Shown piece by piece: positions 49,300 through 60,602 of a stretch of 64,000 bases of DNA; within the stretch, counting starts at the first letter, position 1, and each line of letters opens with the position of its first letter. This DNA comes from Saururus chinensis. Taxonomy: Eukaryota > Streptophyta > Magnoliopsida > Piperales > Saururaceae. The notes under the pieces were generated by a model that worked only from the letters and a program-made list of their open reading frames with translations, did no database searches and had not been told where the DNA came from. The translations under genes and the position numbers were made by a program. Location of the stretch: assembly GCA_035235625.1 (NCBI GenBank), contig CP141150.1, forward strand, positions 28,474,756 to 28,538,755, read 5' to 3'.

Positions 49300-50480
49300 T
49301 CAGTTTCTTAGGCCTACTAATCAATGGTATTTACCTGATAAAGTCATGTTGCTAAAGTATTTTTAAAGTCAAAATGTTGATTTCTCCTAGTAAGAAAAAG
49401 GTAAATAGCACTTATACTCCCTAGATTATGTTGAAAATACACACACACCCCTATAATACTAAAATTTGCACATAACCCTTTGGTGTAGCATCTTTTTTCT
49501 TAAATCCCCCTTTTACACATCTATTTCCTCTTTCCTTGTTATTTGATTGTGGGGCCCACCTTCACACAACTTCCGTATTCTCTTTATCTTTCAATGAACT
49601 GAAATTCTCTTATATTATTTTTGGTATCAAGACTTAAGAGGCACCACCCTCCTCCACTAATAGTTAATATTTGCCACAACTTTAAGTACAGTTAGTACCA
49701 TCAAATCCCTCGGACATCATGGTGCGATAAGACGGTGGGATAATTGGCCTAAATGGTTTGTTTATACTTTTGGGCTAACTATAGCACAATTTTAGACATC
49801 ATTATTAACCTTGCTCATGTATCATTATTGACCATGATCAACCTGAGTGTTTAATTATGCGAGGAGGCAAGGAAGAGCATACTCAAATATTACTGAGCCA
49901 ATGAAATCAGGCAATCTAAGATCACATTAGAAGAGAAATTTAGTTTATGTGAGAGGGAAGAGACCTGGGTGTTGGGTTTCTAACAATAGAAAGACAGGCA
50001 AGGAGGATGGCGGCAATGGTAAAAACCAAGGAAGAAGAAATGAAAGGTGTCAAATAAGAATATGATGAAAACTTAATGTATTATAGAGTTATGTGCAAGT
50101 TTTCATAATGTACATTTTCATCATAATTCAAAGGCTTTACAATTTACCCTAAAAAAATTACCATGTACATGGCTCATAAAATCAAACATGGGTGATATGA
50201 GAGATGAAGATTGTCTGTGCTATTTACCCTAAGAAAAATATACCACGTACGTGGTTGCTGAAATCAAACATGGGTGATATAACAGTTGAAGATTGTGTCG
50301 ATATGGTGGACATCGTTTAAGGCGTGGGCCCCACATGCAGGCCAAGTGGCCAGAGGCAAAGACACTCTGCTGGGCCTGAAAAAAAAAAAGTGGGCCCCAC
50401 ACTAAATGACTCTGTTTTCTTTTTCTGACAAGAGGTGCGTGATGTTTCTTGACATGATATGTAAAGGAACAAAGGAGGGG
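49300..50480. other. Intergenic, no supported gene
   Basis: A/T-rich with scattered ggggcccac words. I see no domain, RNA or repeat boundary. A short duplicated word pair (aaatcaaacatgggtgatat at 50180 and 50261) marks a local ~80-bp tandem duplication. Confidence 0.4.
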
Positions 50481-50504
50481 ACCCTACTGTGTTAGGGGAT
50501 ATTC

Positions 50505-50726
50505 TTGTACGAAGATCCTGTCGTCGTCGCTTTCTTGTGTAGGAGATCGTGGCCGGGGCCCACTGATCATATCAAGCAGGAAAAAGTCGATATTTTTTTA
50601 TTTTTATGCCCATATCAGGTTGAAGAACAGGCCAGCTTCGATGACTACGCTGCTTCTCTTCACCAGTATGCCACAGCGAGAGACACGGAGGCCAGTTTCG
50701 TCCTGGCAGTGGAGGACCATCTCTGA
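50505..50726 (+). CDS. Candidate terminal exon, unknown product
   Basis: From an acceptor-like tatcag at about 50612-50617 the frame reads VEEQASFDDYAASLHQYATA and ends ...LAVEDHL with a stop at 50724-50726. Composition is balanced and coding-like, with G/C above its surroundings and third-position C/G. The T-rich run before the acceptor (ttttttatttttatgccc) fits a polypyrimidine tract. I do not recognise the family, and no upstream exon was identified. It may be a gene fragment carried by a transposon. The portion before the acceptor is not convincing as protein. Confidence 0.35.
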   Translation: MYEDPVVVAFLCRRSWPGPTDHIKQEKVDIFLFLCPYQVEEQASFDDYAASLHQYATARDTEASFVLAVEDHL

Positions 50727-51073
50727 TTGTGGGGCCCACTTAAGTGTGTCTGGGTGCCGGCAACATGTTGTGTGTGTCATTTGAGTAAATGACATAATGA
50801 TATTTCTGTTTACTAGGTGAATATATAATTTAATAAATAAAATTATAATTAAATATGATGATTCCGTCTAAAATTAATAATTATATTTAATTTTTTAAAA
50901 TATTTGGTTTACAAAATAAGTTTATACTTTATATATTTAAAAAATTTATAACTATAATTAGGTCTACCTCTCTTATCCCTACGACCTCGACCCCGATCAC
51001 GCCTATAGCAATGAAGCTGCTCTACTCGGTCCTCTATGGCCGGGTAAATAACAGATGACTCACCTAAATACGC

Positions 51074-51403
51074 CTATGAAGATAATGAGATTGGATCCGC
51101 ATGAGCTGCCCGCTGTCGTCTAGTATTTACTATCGGAATAATCAGTATCTCAACTGGCTTGGGATGAGCTGGATCTAAAGTAACCGGAGATGATAAACGT
51201 GGACCATCATGCGAAGCTAAAGCTCGTGAAAATAAAATAGGAGAGCTAGCTATTGGAGATGAAAATGAAATATCTGTGTATGAAGCATGCCTCAACAGTG
51301 TCTGAGCTGCCTCGTTGGTGGGATAATGTCTATGAATATCTATAATAACCAATTGAAGTAGTGGTAAGCTATGGTGGACATCCTCATGGTACGTGATGAT
51401 CAA
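51074..51403 (-). CDS. Open frame of unknown function
   Basis: A 109-codon frame starting MIITYHEDVHHSLPLLQLVI, followed by a Ser/Pro/Ala-rich middle; beyond its stop, a Arg/Gly/Asp-rich segment (RDRGRGRRDK-like) can be read toward 50970. The layout resembles the tail of plant transposon genes of the plant-mobile-domain type, but no diagnostic motif is visible. It could equally be a chance frame. Confidence 0.25.
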   Translation of the reverse strand: MIITYHEDVHHSLPLLQLVIIDIHRHYPTNEAAQTLLRHASYTDISFSSPIASSPILFSRALASHDGPRLSSPVTLDPAHPKPVEILIIPIVNTRRQRAAHADPISLSS

Positions 51404-51529
51404 CTGACATGACGCTAATAATACTCACCCGAAGTTTAGGTTTTAACTGCGTCAATCAAATGTATATCTGTATGTTGCGCTAAACCAAGCAATAAAAAAT
51501 AAAAGAAAATCATATAAATAATAAATAAG

Positions 51530-52480
51530 AAATAAAAACTTATTATGATATAGGCCCTTAAGTTGGTTTAGGTTTAGACTTTCAATAGGAATAAAATTCC
51601 ACTCAAAATGACATATTTTAGGCAAAACCAATTTTGAACAATTGATCACTTTACTGCTCCATGATTGTTTGCAACAATAACTAGTATAGTACCAATTGCA
51701 TAACACCAACCAATTGATTGCTTCGATAAGTAATCCATCAATGCTACAATACTGCTACAATACCAAAAACACAATATATTCCCGATTGATCCCATTTCAA
51801 CCTCGATGAATAGCCAATAAAAAGTTTCATACTTATGCAATTTTTTACTTTTTTTGCACCCATTCTTTTCCCACGCTCTCATATGATAAACCCTATTATT
51901 CCAAAGTGTTTGTGAGTGATTTCATATATGTTATACTAATGAAATTCAATAACTTCCTTAAGTCTTCCACCTTGAAATCTTCAAAGCATGTCTGCTCTAA
52001 TTTTCAACTCTTTCAATTACAAATCTAACTGGACTCATTACCAATAAACTTGGACTCTATAAGACTCAAGTATATACATAGAATGGACAAAGTTTTGTCC
52101 AACAAAATAAAACAAATACAACACATATGTCCTAATAATTAGAGCAGTGAAAGATGGTATATTCCATAAAAGAGTGTTTATATAAATGGAAATTCAACGT
52201 CTTGGACTATGTCTCCGAAGAAGATGAATACACTTTTTTCATCACATACTTTTTCCAATGGACCTTCTACAAAGAAAATATGTATGACTAAAGTTGATGT
52301 TGAGGATTTAAGAAAACAACTTTGAGTATTGGGAAATGCACCTTTGGATTTCTTGCAAAGTCAAATTCTAGGTGAGGCCAAAGACAAGTCAATTCTAACT
52401 TAGAGATAATGTGATTGGATCCCATGTTCTAGTCTTTTCAATTTTCTATGGGATTTCAAACAACTTTTGTTTTATTTCTT
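51530..52480 (-). repeat. Copia LTR and leader debris
   Basis: 51530-51760 aligns with 43000-43300, and 52070-52150 aligns inversely with 25675-25750. Frames at 51452-51882 (minus) are low-complexity and unsupported. 52190-52480 shows no recognisable gene. Confidence 0.45.
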
Positions 52481-52704
52481 TGCTTATTTTGCTTTTTCTA
52501 GGATATTAGTGATTGATTTTGGGTTTTGTAAAATGAAAAAAATTACCAAAAATATTTTTCCATTTGGTAGGATTGTTTTTAAATAGTTTATGCTTACAAT
52601 ACTTTGTGTGTATGATGAATATTGACATATTTCATAGGATGTATCCAAAATGCTTGACTAAGTGATGAATGCAACCATATGTGTGATAATGGTGCTATTC
52701 TCAT

Positions 52705-53075
52705 CATGGAAAAATTATTTAAATAATATTAAAAAAATCCCACTTTGGGAAATATTTCTCAAAGTGGTGTTCTTTTTATCCACGTAGGCGCCAGTGAAGC
52801 GCTGACGCCTATGTGGTTTTTTTTTAAAAAAATAATTGATTTCGTCCTTTGGAAGGACAAAATCATCCTTAAGTTGATTTCGTCCGAAATCTATAAAAAT
52901 TTCAAGTGATTTCATGAAATCAACTTAAGGTGCTTTCGTCCTTCCAAATGATGAAATCATGACACTTGCACTCCCCCAGACGGGCTGCCTAAATACTAAA
53001 CGGATTTCGTCCTTTGGAAGGACGGAATCACCTTAAGTTGACCCTTCCAAAGGACGAAATCACCTTCATTTTAAC
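52705..53075. repeat. One-ended MULE-like terminus with GATTTCGTCC hairpins
   Basis: The segment ggaaaaattatttaaataat (about 52708) resembles the terminal repeat of the 48610-49289 element. The following gtaggcgcc and GATTTCGTCC/GGACGAAATC hairpin words match that element's interior. The matching right terminus was not found, and a G/C-rich coding-like stretch follows directly. Confidence 0.5.
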
Positions 53076-53083
53076 CCGACGCC

Positions 53084-53320
53084 ATGTCTAGTTCTCCTTA
53101 TGCGACTCCCAAATCCGACTCCGCCGTGCCCCAGGAAGTGCGTCGTCGTGCCCAAAATTGTCATCTCGTCGACCTCCTCCACTCTTTCTCCCATCCACTT
53201 TCCCTCTCTTCATCTCCCTTGTCCGTATCCACTCACTGTCTTCACTATTCTCCGGAATCGGCTGCCACTAGGAGCGATCACCACCGATTCTCAAGTCGCC
53301 TGCCCTATTCGTGGATCAAG
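53084..53320 (+). CDS. Candidate first exon, unknown product
   Basis: ATG at 53084 opens MSSSPYATPKSDSAVPQEVR, a Ser/Pro-rich sequence of 79 codons ending SWIK at a good donor, AAG|GTAAAG (53321). The base composition is much more G/C-rich than the A/T-rich flank. After the donor the DNA becomes T-rich and intron-like. A solo LTR (53523-56952) and then a full gypsy element (57136 on) interrupt the putative intron, and no second exon is visible. It might be a host gene's 5' exon or a gene fragment captured by the adjacent MULE-like terminus. Confidence 0.3.
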
Positions 53321-53522
53321 GTAAAGAGAGGTTGGTTTTTTTTATGCTTGTTGTGCATTTATGTTTTGATCTATTTTTTTGTGAAAAATTATTATTGTTG
53401 GTAGTGTGGGCTCAACCTTCAATTGTGTGTGGTGATTTGGGTTTATTGTAGGGATTTTTACATTTAATAATTTGTTGATTTGAATTTATTTGAGAATACT
53501 TAAGGTGAATGCTTGGTGTTTT

Positions 53523-56500
53523 TGTAACGGCCCAGATTTTTAAAAGCATTTTTAAATAGTATGAATGATAAGTTACAAGAAATTTTTTCTTTATTTTTTA
53601 TATACAAAATAACTCATTCGATTAAATATCTAGGTCATGATAACTGGGGTTCACAAATACGAATATCAAATCATATAATATTATTACACGTCTCAAAATT
53701 CAATAAGAATAGCCCATCCATCTAGGTACAAGTTTGTCATCCGTCTGAAAATAAATAACTAAGTTGACTCTCACACCAAAGATACACTTACATACCAGAG
53801 TTGCAGAAATGAAGAACTTTATCATATGCTCAACAATCTTGGTCTCACTTATCGTTGCGTGGAGAACCTGCAACAACCCAAACTAAACAAGCACCACAAC
53901 AACAATGGAAGCTCTCTGCCCATAGGAGAAGGTCTTCCAAAGGACAAAATATTTTATTAATATTTTTTGGATCGGGCCAATATCACCTGATATTAGTTGC
54001 CTGCGTACTCATCAGACAACCTCTCCAATGTTTCCAACAAGATCGGATCCATACATAGTTCTACATAAAAACTATACTATCCTAAGGAGCATAACATCAC
54101 ACATCCAATACTTAAGTATTTTCAATAAACCTACATTTTATGCAAGTCCTTTAATTATTATACTTGTCTAATTAACGAGAAATATCAAACAATGTTATTA
54201 ATTATCTCACAACCCTTGTTCAATAATTAATACTATCAAATATGTATTCACTCATAGATAATTCGACTCTCAAGAAATCTCTAGACATAGGACTCCAACA
54301 TTGGAGTAGACTGCTTAATAGCAACTTGACCCAAATCCCCAGGGCTCTCAATAGCCTACCACGAACCTGGAGAAGAGGATCTCAATTGTGCTCATGGACA
54401 CAAATTGGTGAGAAGCATAAAACTTCTATGATGCTCATACAACTCCGCTTTTCATACGTACTATATGGTCCTAAGAAGACCTGCAGAAAACCCATAGTAG
54501 AGATCTCTTTGGCCAATACCCAACTCTGTGAAAGACCTACGGTAGAGACCTCTCTAGCCAATACCCAAACGATCGTGGCAGTGAAAAAAGTGTATCACAA
54601 TCTTGACCATACCAACTCAAGGAGAAAATGTCTTCTAAGACATTACTAATGTATCCATATAAACCTCAAGTCTTATGGCCATTGACAACCCCAAACATCT
54701 GAAACTTGGACTCAATTATTTTCATCCAATCAAGTATTCGCCCAACCGATTTGGTCCTCTTCACATCATGAATCGGCCCAATAAATAGCTCATCTCCTAA
54801 GCTATGACTCAAAGAATATCCCATAACCACCCTCGATTTATTAACCAAAGTAACATTCTAAGTCGAGGCCCTGTTCACTCCATGAATAGGTCCCAAACCC
54901 TATTGTGGGTATTTTAGTCTTATCTTGATTAGATGTTCTCCCCCCAATCCAAAGACAACAAATATCTCTTGATTAATATTCATTAATCTCAAATTACTGA
55001 TTAACGCATCAATAATAAAAGTATGAATCAGAATAATTAACATAAATAACATTTAGTCACACAAGTACATAAATAAATAATAAATGGAGGCTCATTGCAC
55101 TCATTTGTAGGGCTAGGGTTTAGCAAATTCAAGCCCGCAAGTGTAAATAACTCTAACGCATCACACAAGTTAATCCTAGTGGATTTCTACGCTGCATTGT
55201 GGACACATGTAATACATTGCCCTAAACCCTGAGAATTAGGGTTCTTTCCTTTGTTTCCCTTGACACTATGACTTGTCAAGGTATTAGTGTCACTTACTGG
55301 TCACACCTCTTTTTTTTTAAGCCATTTAACATCACTATAGCATACCATAATGCTTGGTAGTTAGGTTATTAGTTTCAGCGAAAACAGATCATACTGCCTC
55401 TAAGGGCATTAGGGTAATTTTACCACCTAGGGTATGGTACCCTCCCTTAGGTCATTTGGTCATATCATTACCCTTCTATTTATTTTAAGTCATTAACCTC
55501 TCAGAAGGCTCCACTCTCAAATTGACTCGCGCTTCCATTCACACGAATGTCGCCTGTTCACTCGAAGGGGTATTTCTATCATTTTGTTTAAAGCCTTATT
55601 GACATCTAATGGGTCCCAAATTAGGCTCAAGGGTACTACTTGACTTCTTGGACTCGGTGTAATTTTCCTAGCATGTGATGGGGCCGTGAACCCCTTGAAT
55701 TGACCTAGGTTTGTCTAATGGTTTACCCTAAACCCTATGGAAAAAATGGTTAATTATCCACTCACTGGGATTTTTCCTCACTATTCAGTTTGGTCTATAT
55801 TTAGGGTACACAGTAAGCTATTACTGAGAATTTTTTCAATTTTTAAATAAACTCATAGGCTTTTGAACCGGAGCCCCTAAATTGGGTAGGTGGTTATCAC
55901 ATGGTAATTTAACTATAAGGGGTAAAAAGGTCATTTTATAGTCTTCGGGATTTTTCCCAAGTCTAAATCTTAGCAAGGACACTCGTCTCCCTCTCAAAGT
56001 CCACCGGTAATACTTCTAAATTTTTTGAACAAATAAAGCCTATTGAACCGAACCCGGTTCAATAATTCCCTTTTTTTATATATATAGACCTAGCCGGGTC
56101 TTGAATTAATTGGTACGGGTCACCTGACCAGAACCCGACCTAGACAACCCGCAGCGCGAGTTATCTTCCCCACATCCGGATGGAGGTGAAAATACCTCTA
56201 GCGACAGGCTGGGCTCCACCGGATCGCCGTCAGGCGGCGATCCCGTTGGAACTGGGCCCGCTGCCTCACAATGGCTGGCTGACAGCCAAAAACATCATCT
56301 TTTTTTTTTTACTTGGCGCTGCTTGTGCGGCAGCCGGCAGTCGCCATGGCCAGCGATGGGCCAAGCCTAACCGAATCTCTGTCATCTGGCAATTCAAGTG
56401 GCCCGGATCTTGTTTCCGGCTGACGGCTGCCATTCTGCCGCTCCACGCTTCTTTCTTTTATTTTTATTTTTTTTTACTGTGCAGCAGCGGTAGAAGCCGC

Positions 56501-56952
56501 CATGGCCAAGCAATCCCAGTGCAACGTGGCAGAACATCCACCAAGAAGAAGAGGAACCGAAGATAGAAATTGGCCAGTGGCTGGCCGACAGCTGTAGCAG
56601 CAGAAAAAACCCTCCACTTAAGCAAACTAATTGGGCCCCTAAAACATAATTTTGTAACATTAATTAATCGGGCCCGTATAGTGATTTAAATGGACAATTC
56701 ACGCATCCAATTCGGGTAAACGGGCCATGCGCATTATATTCAACTTCGAACAATTGTATCTCCCTCATCCAAACTTTGATTTGTGCATTCTTGGTGGCCT
56801 TTCAAAGATATTTTTGTCTACTTCCATCCAATAAGTTTCAGCCACCAATTCCAAATGATGATTAAGTTTTTTCATTGAGAAAGTCAAGGGGTTCAACACC
56901 CTAATTTCCACGTCGTCGACTTTGAAAATTTAGAAAATTCCCGGACGTTATA
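53523..56952 (-). mobile_element. Gypsy-type solo LTR with 5-bp TSD
   Basis: The ends are TGTAACGGCC at 53523 and GGACGTTATA ending at 56952 (a TGTAAC..GTTACA pair with one change). They are flanked by identical GTTTT at 53518-53522 and 56953-56957. Minus orientation is suggested by a T-rich/TATA-like run read inversely at about 56070-56095. The inverse of 53920-54060 aligns with 14440-14540 of the plus-strand solo LTR. A ~50-bp tandem pair with ggtagagacctctctagcca-like units lies at 54480-54580. No gag or pol is present. The G/C-rich frames at 56180-56660 show no domain. Confidence 0.85.
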
Positions 56953-57135
56953 GTTTTCTTTACTTGCAACTTGTCAATCCATCAACTGGATGTAGGTTTG
57001 GTTTGGATTTCTATTTGAATTTATTTTTTGTTCTATTTGATATAGGGTCATCTGATGCATTCTGTTTTTTTTTTAATTATGATGCTAGTTTTTATCTTAA
57101 AAAGCTGATTTTGATAGTATGCAGTTGATTTATTT
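56953..57135 (+). other. Short remnant between two LTR insertions
   Basis: T-rich sequence that would join the stretch ending at 53522 if the solo LTR were absent. It is consistent with an intron or intergenic DNA. No gene is seen. Confidence 0.4.
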
Positions 57136-58778
57136 TGTAATGACCGTAATTTCTAAACACGATCTTTTTAGTGTTTATTTTTAATAATTTCTTAAGATCG
57201 GTTAGAACAGTTTGAGACGAGCTTATCAAGTCGTAAACCGCGTAAATCGGAGGTCAGGAACAAAAGTTACAACCTCGGGAAGCATGCTCTAAAAACTGGC
57301 GGGACCCACTTATAAAATACGGGTAAACCGGTTCATAAGTCTCATAGGGCTCGTCAATATGAGCTCAACGGTACCAAGAACGCGCAAATCCGAGTTCGGG
57401 ATAGGAAGTTACGATTTTTTGAAATTTTTAGAAATAAATAATAAAATATTTTATTTGGGTCTGCTCGGCGCGACGTGGCGTGCGGCTCAGCCGCACGGCG
57501 CGCGCCGAACGTGCGCGTCATGCGTGCATCACGCACGTGACGAGCACACATTTGTGACAAACGCGCGTTCGTCATCGCGGGCGTGACAAACCCGCGTTTG
57601 TCACGCGCACTCGTCGTTTCGGCGAGCCACCGTTTCCGGCGGCGGCGCCTGCCCTTTTCGCCAGAAACCACCTTTTATACCCCTATAAATACCCCATTCC
57701 GGCCAAAATTCATTTTTACAGTCCATTTCTTACCCTCTCACTGTTTTTACTATTCCTGACCCGTTCTAAGTCCGAATTACACGATCCAAGACCTGTTCCC
57801 TACTAAATCGAGGGTGCTCTACGCACCGGAAGGCTTATTTTCTTGAGGTGACCTGTCCAAAATCCAGAAAACCCTACCACGTCCCTAATCCTCCTCTTTC
57901 TTCTTTTTTCTATATCCGGACCGTTTCAAACCCGTTTCAGCCCGTTCAAGAGCCGTACCCCACTAAATCGAAGGTGTTCTACGCGTTGGGACCATTATTC
58001 TGCCAAAATTCCCACTCAAAGGAAGGATCTTCTTTATATTCTACGAAGGGATTTCTTATACTCCACACGCGTTATAGGTAGGTGGTTTTAAATTCTAATC
58101 GTATGCCTAGAGTTTGACTTATCAAAGTTCTATTAAAAGTTTTCTTCTAAGAAACTCTATTTTAAAAGTATCTCCTCTTTTCAGAAACTTCTCTAAGTTA
58201 TGGGTAACTAAACCCTTTCGATAGCATTTGTTTTCTCGAACAAATGATTATTTTGATATGAAAATTCCGGGTACCGCAAATACTTATTTCTGGCGCGCAT
58301 ATAGGACTGGGATATCATGGGAAAATCCCTTTTCCTTCTATCTCCCGTTGCCCCATGAGCGCGGGTGTAAGTCGGGGTATCACGACACTTATGTGACCAC
58401 ATGTTTTCAGACTTATTTTCTGAATGATTTTCAAAGAAGGATGGCATGATTCTTATATCCATGAAGCTTATTTTTAGCATTTAAACTCAACCTACTGAGT
58501 ATGAATTTACTCACCCACCCTCAGATTCTGCAAGTGTGTCACTCGAATCTGAAGGAGCCGACGGAGAGTTTTTATAAATTCAGTTTTTTGTACTTTTGTA
58601 GTATTTGTACTGACTGATGTATAAAGGCATGTTATGCCAAATTTTGGATATCTTTGTATAATACAAAGTGTTATGTAATTACTCTTTTGGTACATGGTGG
58701 TCCTTGGCATTAGAAATTAAATTTCGTTACGTTTCCAAAAATTATTTTCTTTTACTCCGAAAATTGAGGGTCGTTACA
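57136..58778 (+). repeat. 5' LTR of the gypsy element
   Basis: It begins TGTAATGACCG and ends GGGTCGTTACA, an inverted terminal pair. The promoter is likely near TATAAATA (about 57684-57691). Block 57247-57290 is shared with the solo LTR at 12683-12730. A diverged direct repeat with ctaaatcga-ggtg-tctacg recurs at about 57805 and 57964. A G/C-rich, CpG-rich stretch lies upstream of the TATA box (57470-57660). Confidence 0.88.
57684..57691 (+). promoter_or_regulatory. TATA box of the gypsy LTR
   Basis: TATAAATA within cccctataaatacccc, preceded by the G/C-rich U3-like part of the LTR and followed by pyrimidine-rich leader sequence. Confidence 0.6.
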
Positions 58779-58780
58779 GT

Positions 58781-58793
58781 TGGTATCGGAGCC
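58781..58793 (+). other. Primer-binding site, initiator tRNA-Met type
   Basis: TGGTATCGGAGCC begins two bases after the LTR end. The usual plant form complementary to the initiator tRNA-Met 3' end is TGGTATCAGAGCC, so there is a single A-to-G difference at the eighth base. Confidence 0.88.
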
Positions 58794-58919
58794 AAGGTCC
58801 TATTGTCTACCAAGAAGTAATTAAATCAGTCAATACAAAAGTTTATGTTTTACCGTACGTTTTCCTTTTTCAAGGATTTCTTAAATAATGATTATTATTT
58901 CTTTGTGAAATTAAAGTAG

Positions 58920-59402
58920 ATGTTGCTGCTCAAAACGTATCTGTCGAGCAATTTATATCATTCTGCTGCTCGTAAATTGCCACTTCCAATGAAAGGAAGT
59001 TGTAGCAAGAGTGCATGCTTTGAGGATGAGACGACTATAGAAATTTCTAATTCAGAGGATTTTGAAATCTCTTACACCCCTGGTTCACATACTAATAGTG
59101 ACGTAGAAGAAATAATAGCTATCCTGGACTCACCTACTCCAGGAGTAGAGTCTGAAGAAGACCCCTCCATGGTAGAGGAAGAAGGTGAAAATTCAGAGGA
59201 GGATGACCTCGAGTTTAATAGGGACTTTGACCTGAATGAACTGCCCCCACATGAGATCGAATGGGTGGAAGTGCAAGAAGTCCAACGTCACCCCAAAGGG
59301 GAGGAAACCGAAAGGCATGGTATGCCCAAGCAGTGTACCCTTTGTGGACTTATGACCCACTTTTTCTTTGAGTGCCCTAAAGCAAAGACCTTTCCTTTCT
59401 AA
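58920..59402 (+). CDS. Extra open frame with CCHC knuckle, between primer-binding site and gag
   Basis: A 160-codon frame with ATG at 58920. Residues 1-40 are basic/hydrophobic. Residues about 40-110 are strongly acidic and Ser-rich (e.g. EEDPSMVEEEGENSEEDD). Residues about 138-151 form CTLCGLMTHFFFEC, a perfect C-x2-C-x4-H-x4-C zinc knuckle, followed by PKAKTF. It is in the same strand as gag, about 195 bp upstream, and has no internal stop. Most chromoviruses start coding with gag, so this is an addition or a duplicated and diverged Gag-like piece. The acidic-plus-knuckle layout suggests nucleic-acid or protein contact, but function is unknown. Confidence 0.6.
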   Translation: MLLLKTYLSSNLYHSAARKLPLPMKGSCSKSACFEDETTIEISNSEDFEISYTPGSHTNSDVEEIIAILDSPTPGVESEEDPSMVEEEGENSEEDDLEFNRDFDLNELPPHEIEWVEVQEVQRHPKGEETERHGMPKQCTLCGLMTHFFFECPKAKTFPF

Positions 59403-59597
59403 AGTATTGATTACTTAGAAAAGAAGGTTTGTAAATATCTCGAGTAAATAGTTCGAACAATTTTGATGTGTACTAAGAGTAGTTTTATTATGTAAATAGT
59501 TAACTTAACTTTTGAGTGATGTAAATAAGCTACAAGGTTGCTATAAAGTAAGTATGTTTTTATTTAAAAGATCTTGATATTATTAATCCATGTTTAG

Positions 59598-60602
59598 ATG
59601 ACGCACGTTAGTGGTAACGATGCCCAGCCGGAAAGTAGTTCGACTCCTCCAGCTGTTACCGCGCCAATCACTTTGACAACGGGGGATCCTATGACACATT
59701 TCCTAGATCTATTAATGCAAAGAATGACTCGACACCTTCAGGCTGAAGGATTCCAATCGAATCATTCTAATCATTTGACCAGTTCGGGAGAAATTATCCA
59801 CGGCGATAAGGATAATCTTTTGGAACGTTTTAAGAAGCTCGCACCAACGTTTACGGGGGAAGACGGCCCCGAGGCCGCTGAAAAGTGGACCTTCGAAGTC
59901 GAGCGTATTTTTAAAGCTATGAAGATTCCCGACGATCGTAAGGTGCTACTCGCCACTTTCTCTATGACAGGCGAAGCTGCTTTTTGGTGGCTTACAACAG
60001 AAAGAAATTTCTTCCTAGATGGTGATCATATTAAGTGGGAAGAATTTAAAGAGGTGTTATATGATAAATATTTTCCTCCTCGTGTCCAAGAAAGGAAAGA
60101 AAAGGAGTTTTTAGACTTACAGCAAGGAACTTTAACGGTGGTTCAATACGAAAATAAATTTGTACAATTACAACGTTTCGCCCCAGACTTTTGTACGACG
60201 GAATTAAAGAAGGCATGGAAGTTCGTGAGGGGCCTAAATAGTGGATTGCGAAGCAAAATCATTGGCCATCAACCCACGACTTTTTCCAAAGCGATAGAAC
60301 TAGCCTCTATCCTGGAACAAGACTACCAAGAGTATGTGGTCGGACGAAAAGATCAAGGACAAAACAGTAGTTTTCGATCCGATGAAAGGAAAAGGAAGCT
60401 TACGTTTAACAATCAGAATAATCGTAAGTTTCAAAAGCCCTCAGAACCACCTTTGCAGTTAAGGGAAGAGAAGAAGCCAAAAAGATGTCCTCGGTGTAAC
60501 AAATTTCATCCACCAGGATCGTGCTACTTTGCTGACGGAAATTGCTTCTTCTGTGGTGAAAGTAACCATCAGATTAGAGACTGTCCAAAAAGAAAATTGT
60601 GA
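59598..60602 (+). CDS. gag: Gag of the gypsy element
   Basis: Gag forms the particle and binds the RNA. The frame of 334 codons starts MTHVSGNDAQPESSSTPPAV. Residues about 75-240 are a Retrotrans_gag domain (FTGEDGPEAAEKW ... WEEFKEVLYDKYFP ... FVQLQRFAPDF). The C-terminus has two zinc knuckles: CPRCNKFHPPGSC (shortened spacing) and CFFCGESNHQIRDC (standard). It ends at TGA 60600-60602, but the same frame continues directly into protease, so gag and pol were one polyprotein and this TGA is a later nonsense change or a readthrough site. Confidence 0.9.
   Translation: MTHVSGNDAQPESSSTPPAVTAPITLTTGDPMTHFLDLLMQRMTRHLQAEGFQSNHSNHLTSSGEIIHGDKDNLLERFKKLAPTFTGEDGPEAAEKWTFEVERIFKAMKIPDDRKVLLATFSMTGEAAFWWLTTERNFFLDGDHIKWEEFKEVLYDKYFPPRVQERKEKEFLDLQQGTLTVVQYENKFVQLQRFAPDFCTTELKKAWKFVRGLNSGLRSKIIGHQPTTFSKAIELASILEQDYQEYVVGRKDQGQNSSFRSDERKRKLTFNNQNNRKFQKPSEPPLQLREEKKPKRCPRCNKFHPPGSCYFADGNCFFCGESNHQIRDCPKRKL

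Noticed and set aside
57354..57671. 105-codon minus-strand frame and its plus-strand partner
   Set aside because: Both lie in the G/C-rich promoter half of the gypsy LTR and have no domain.
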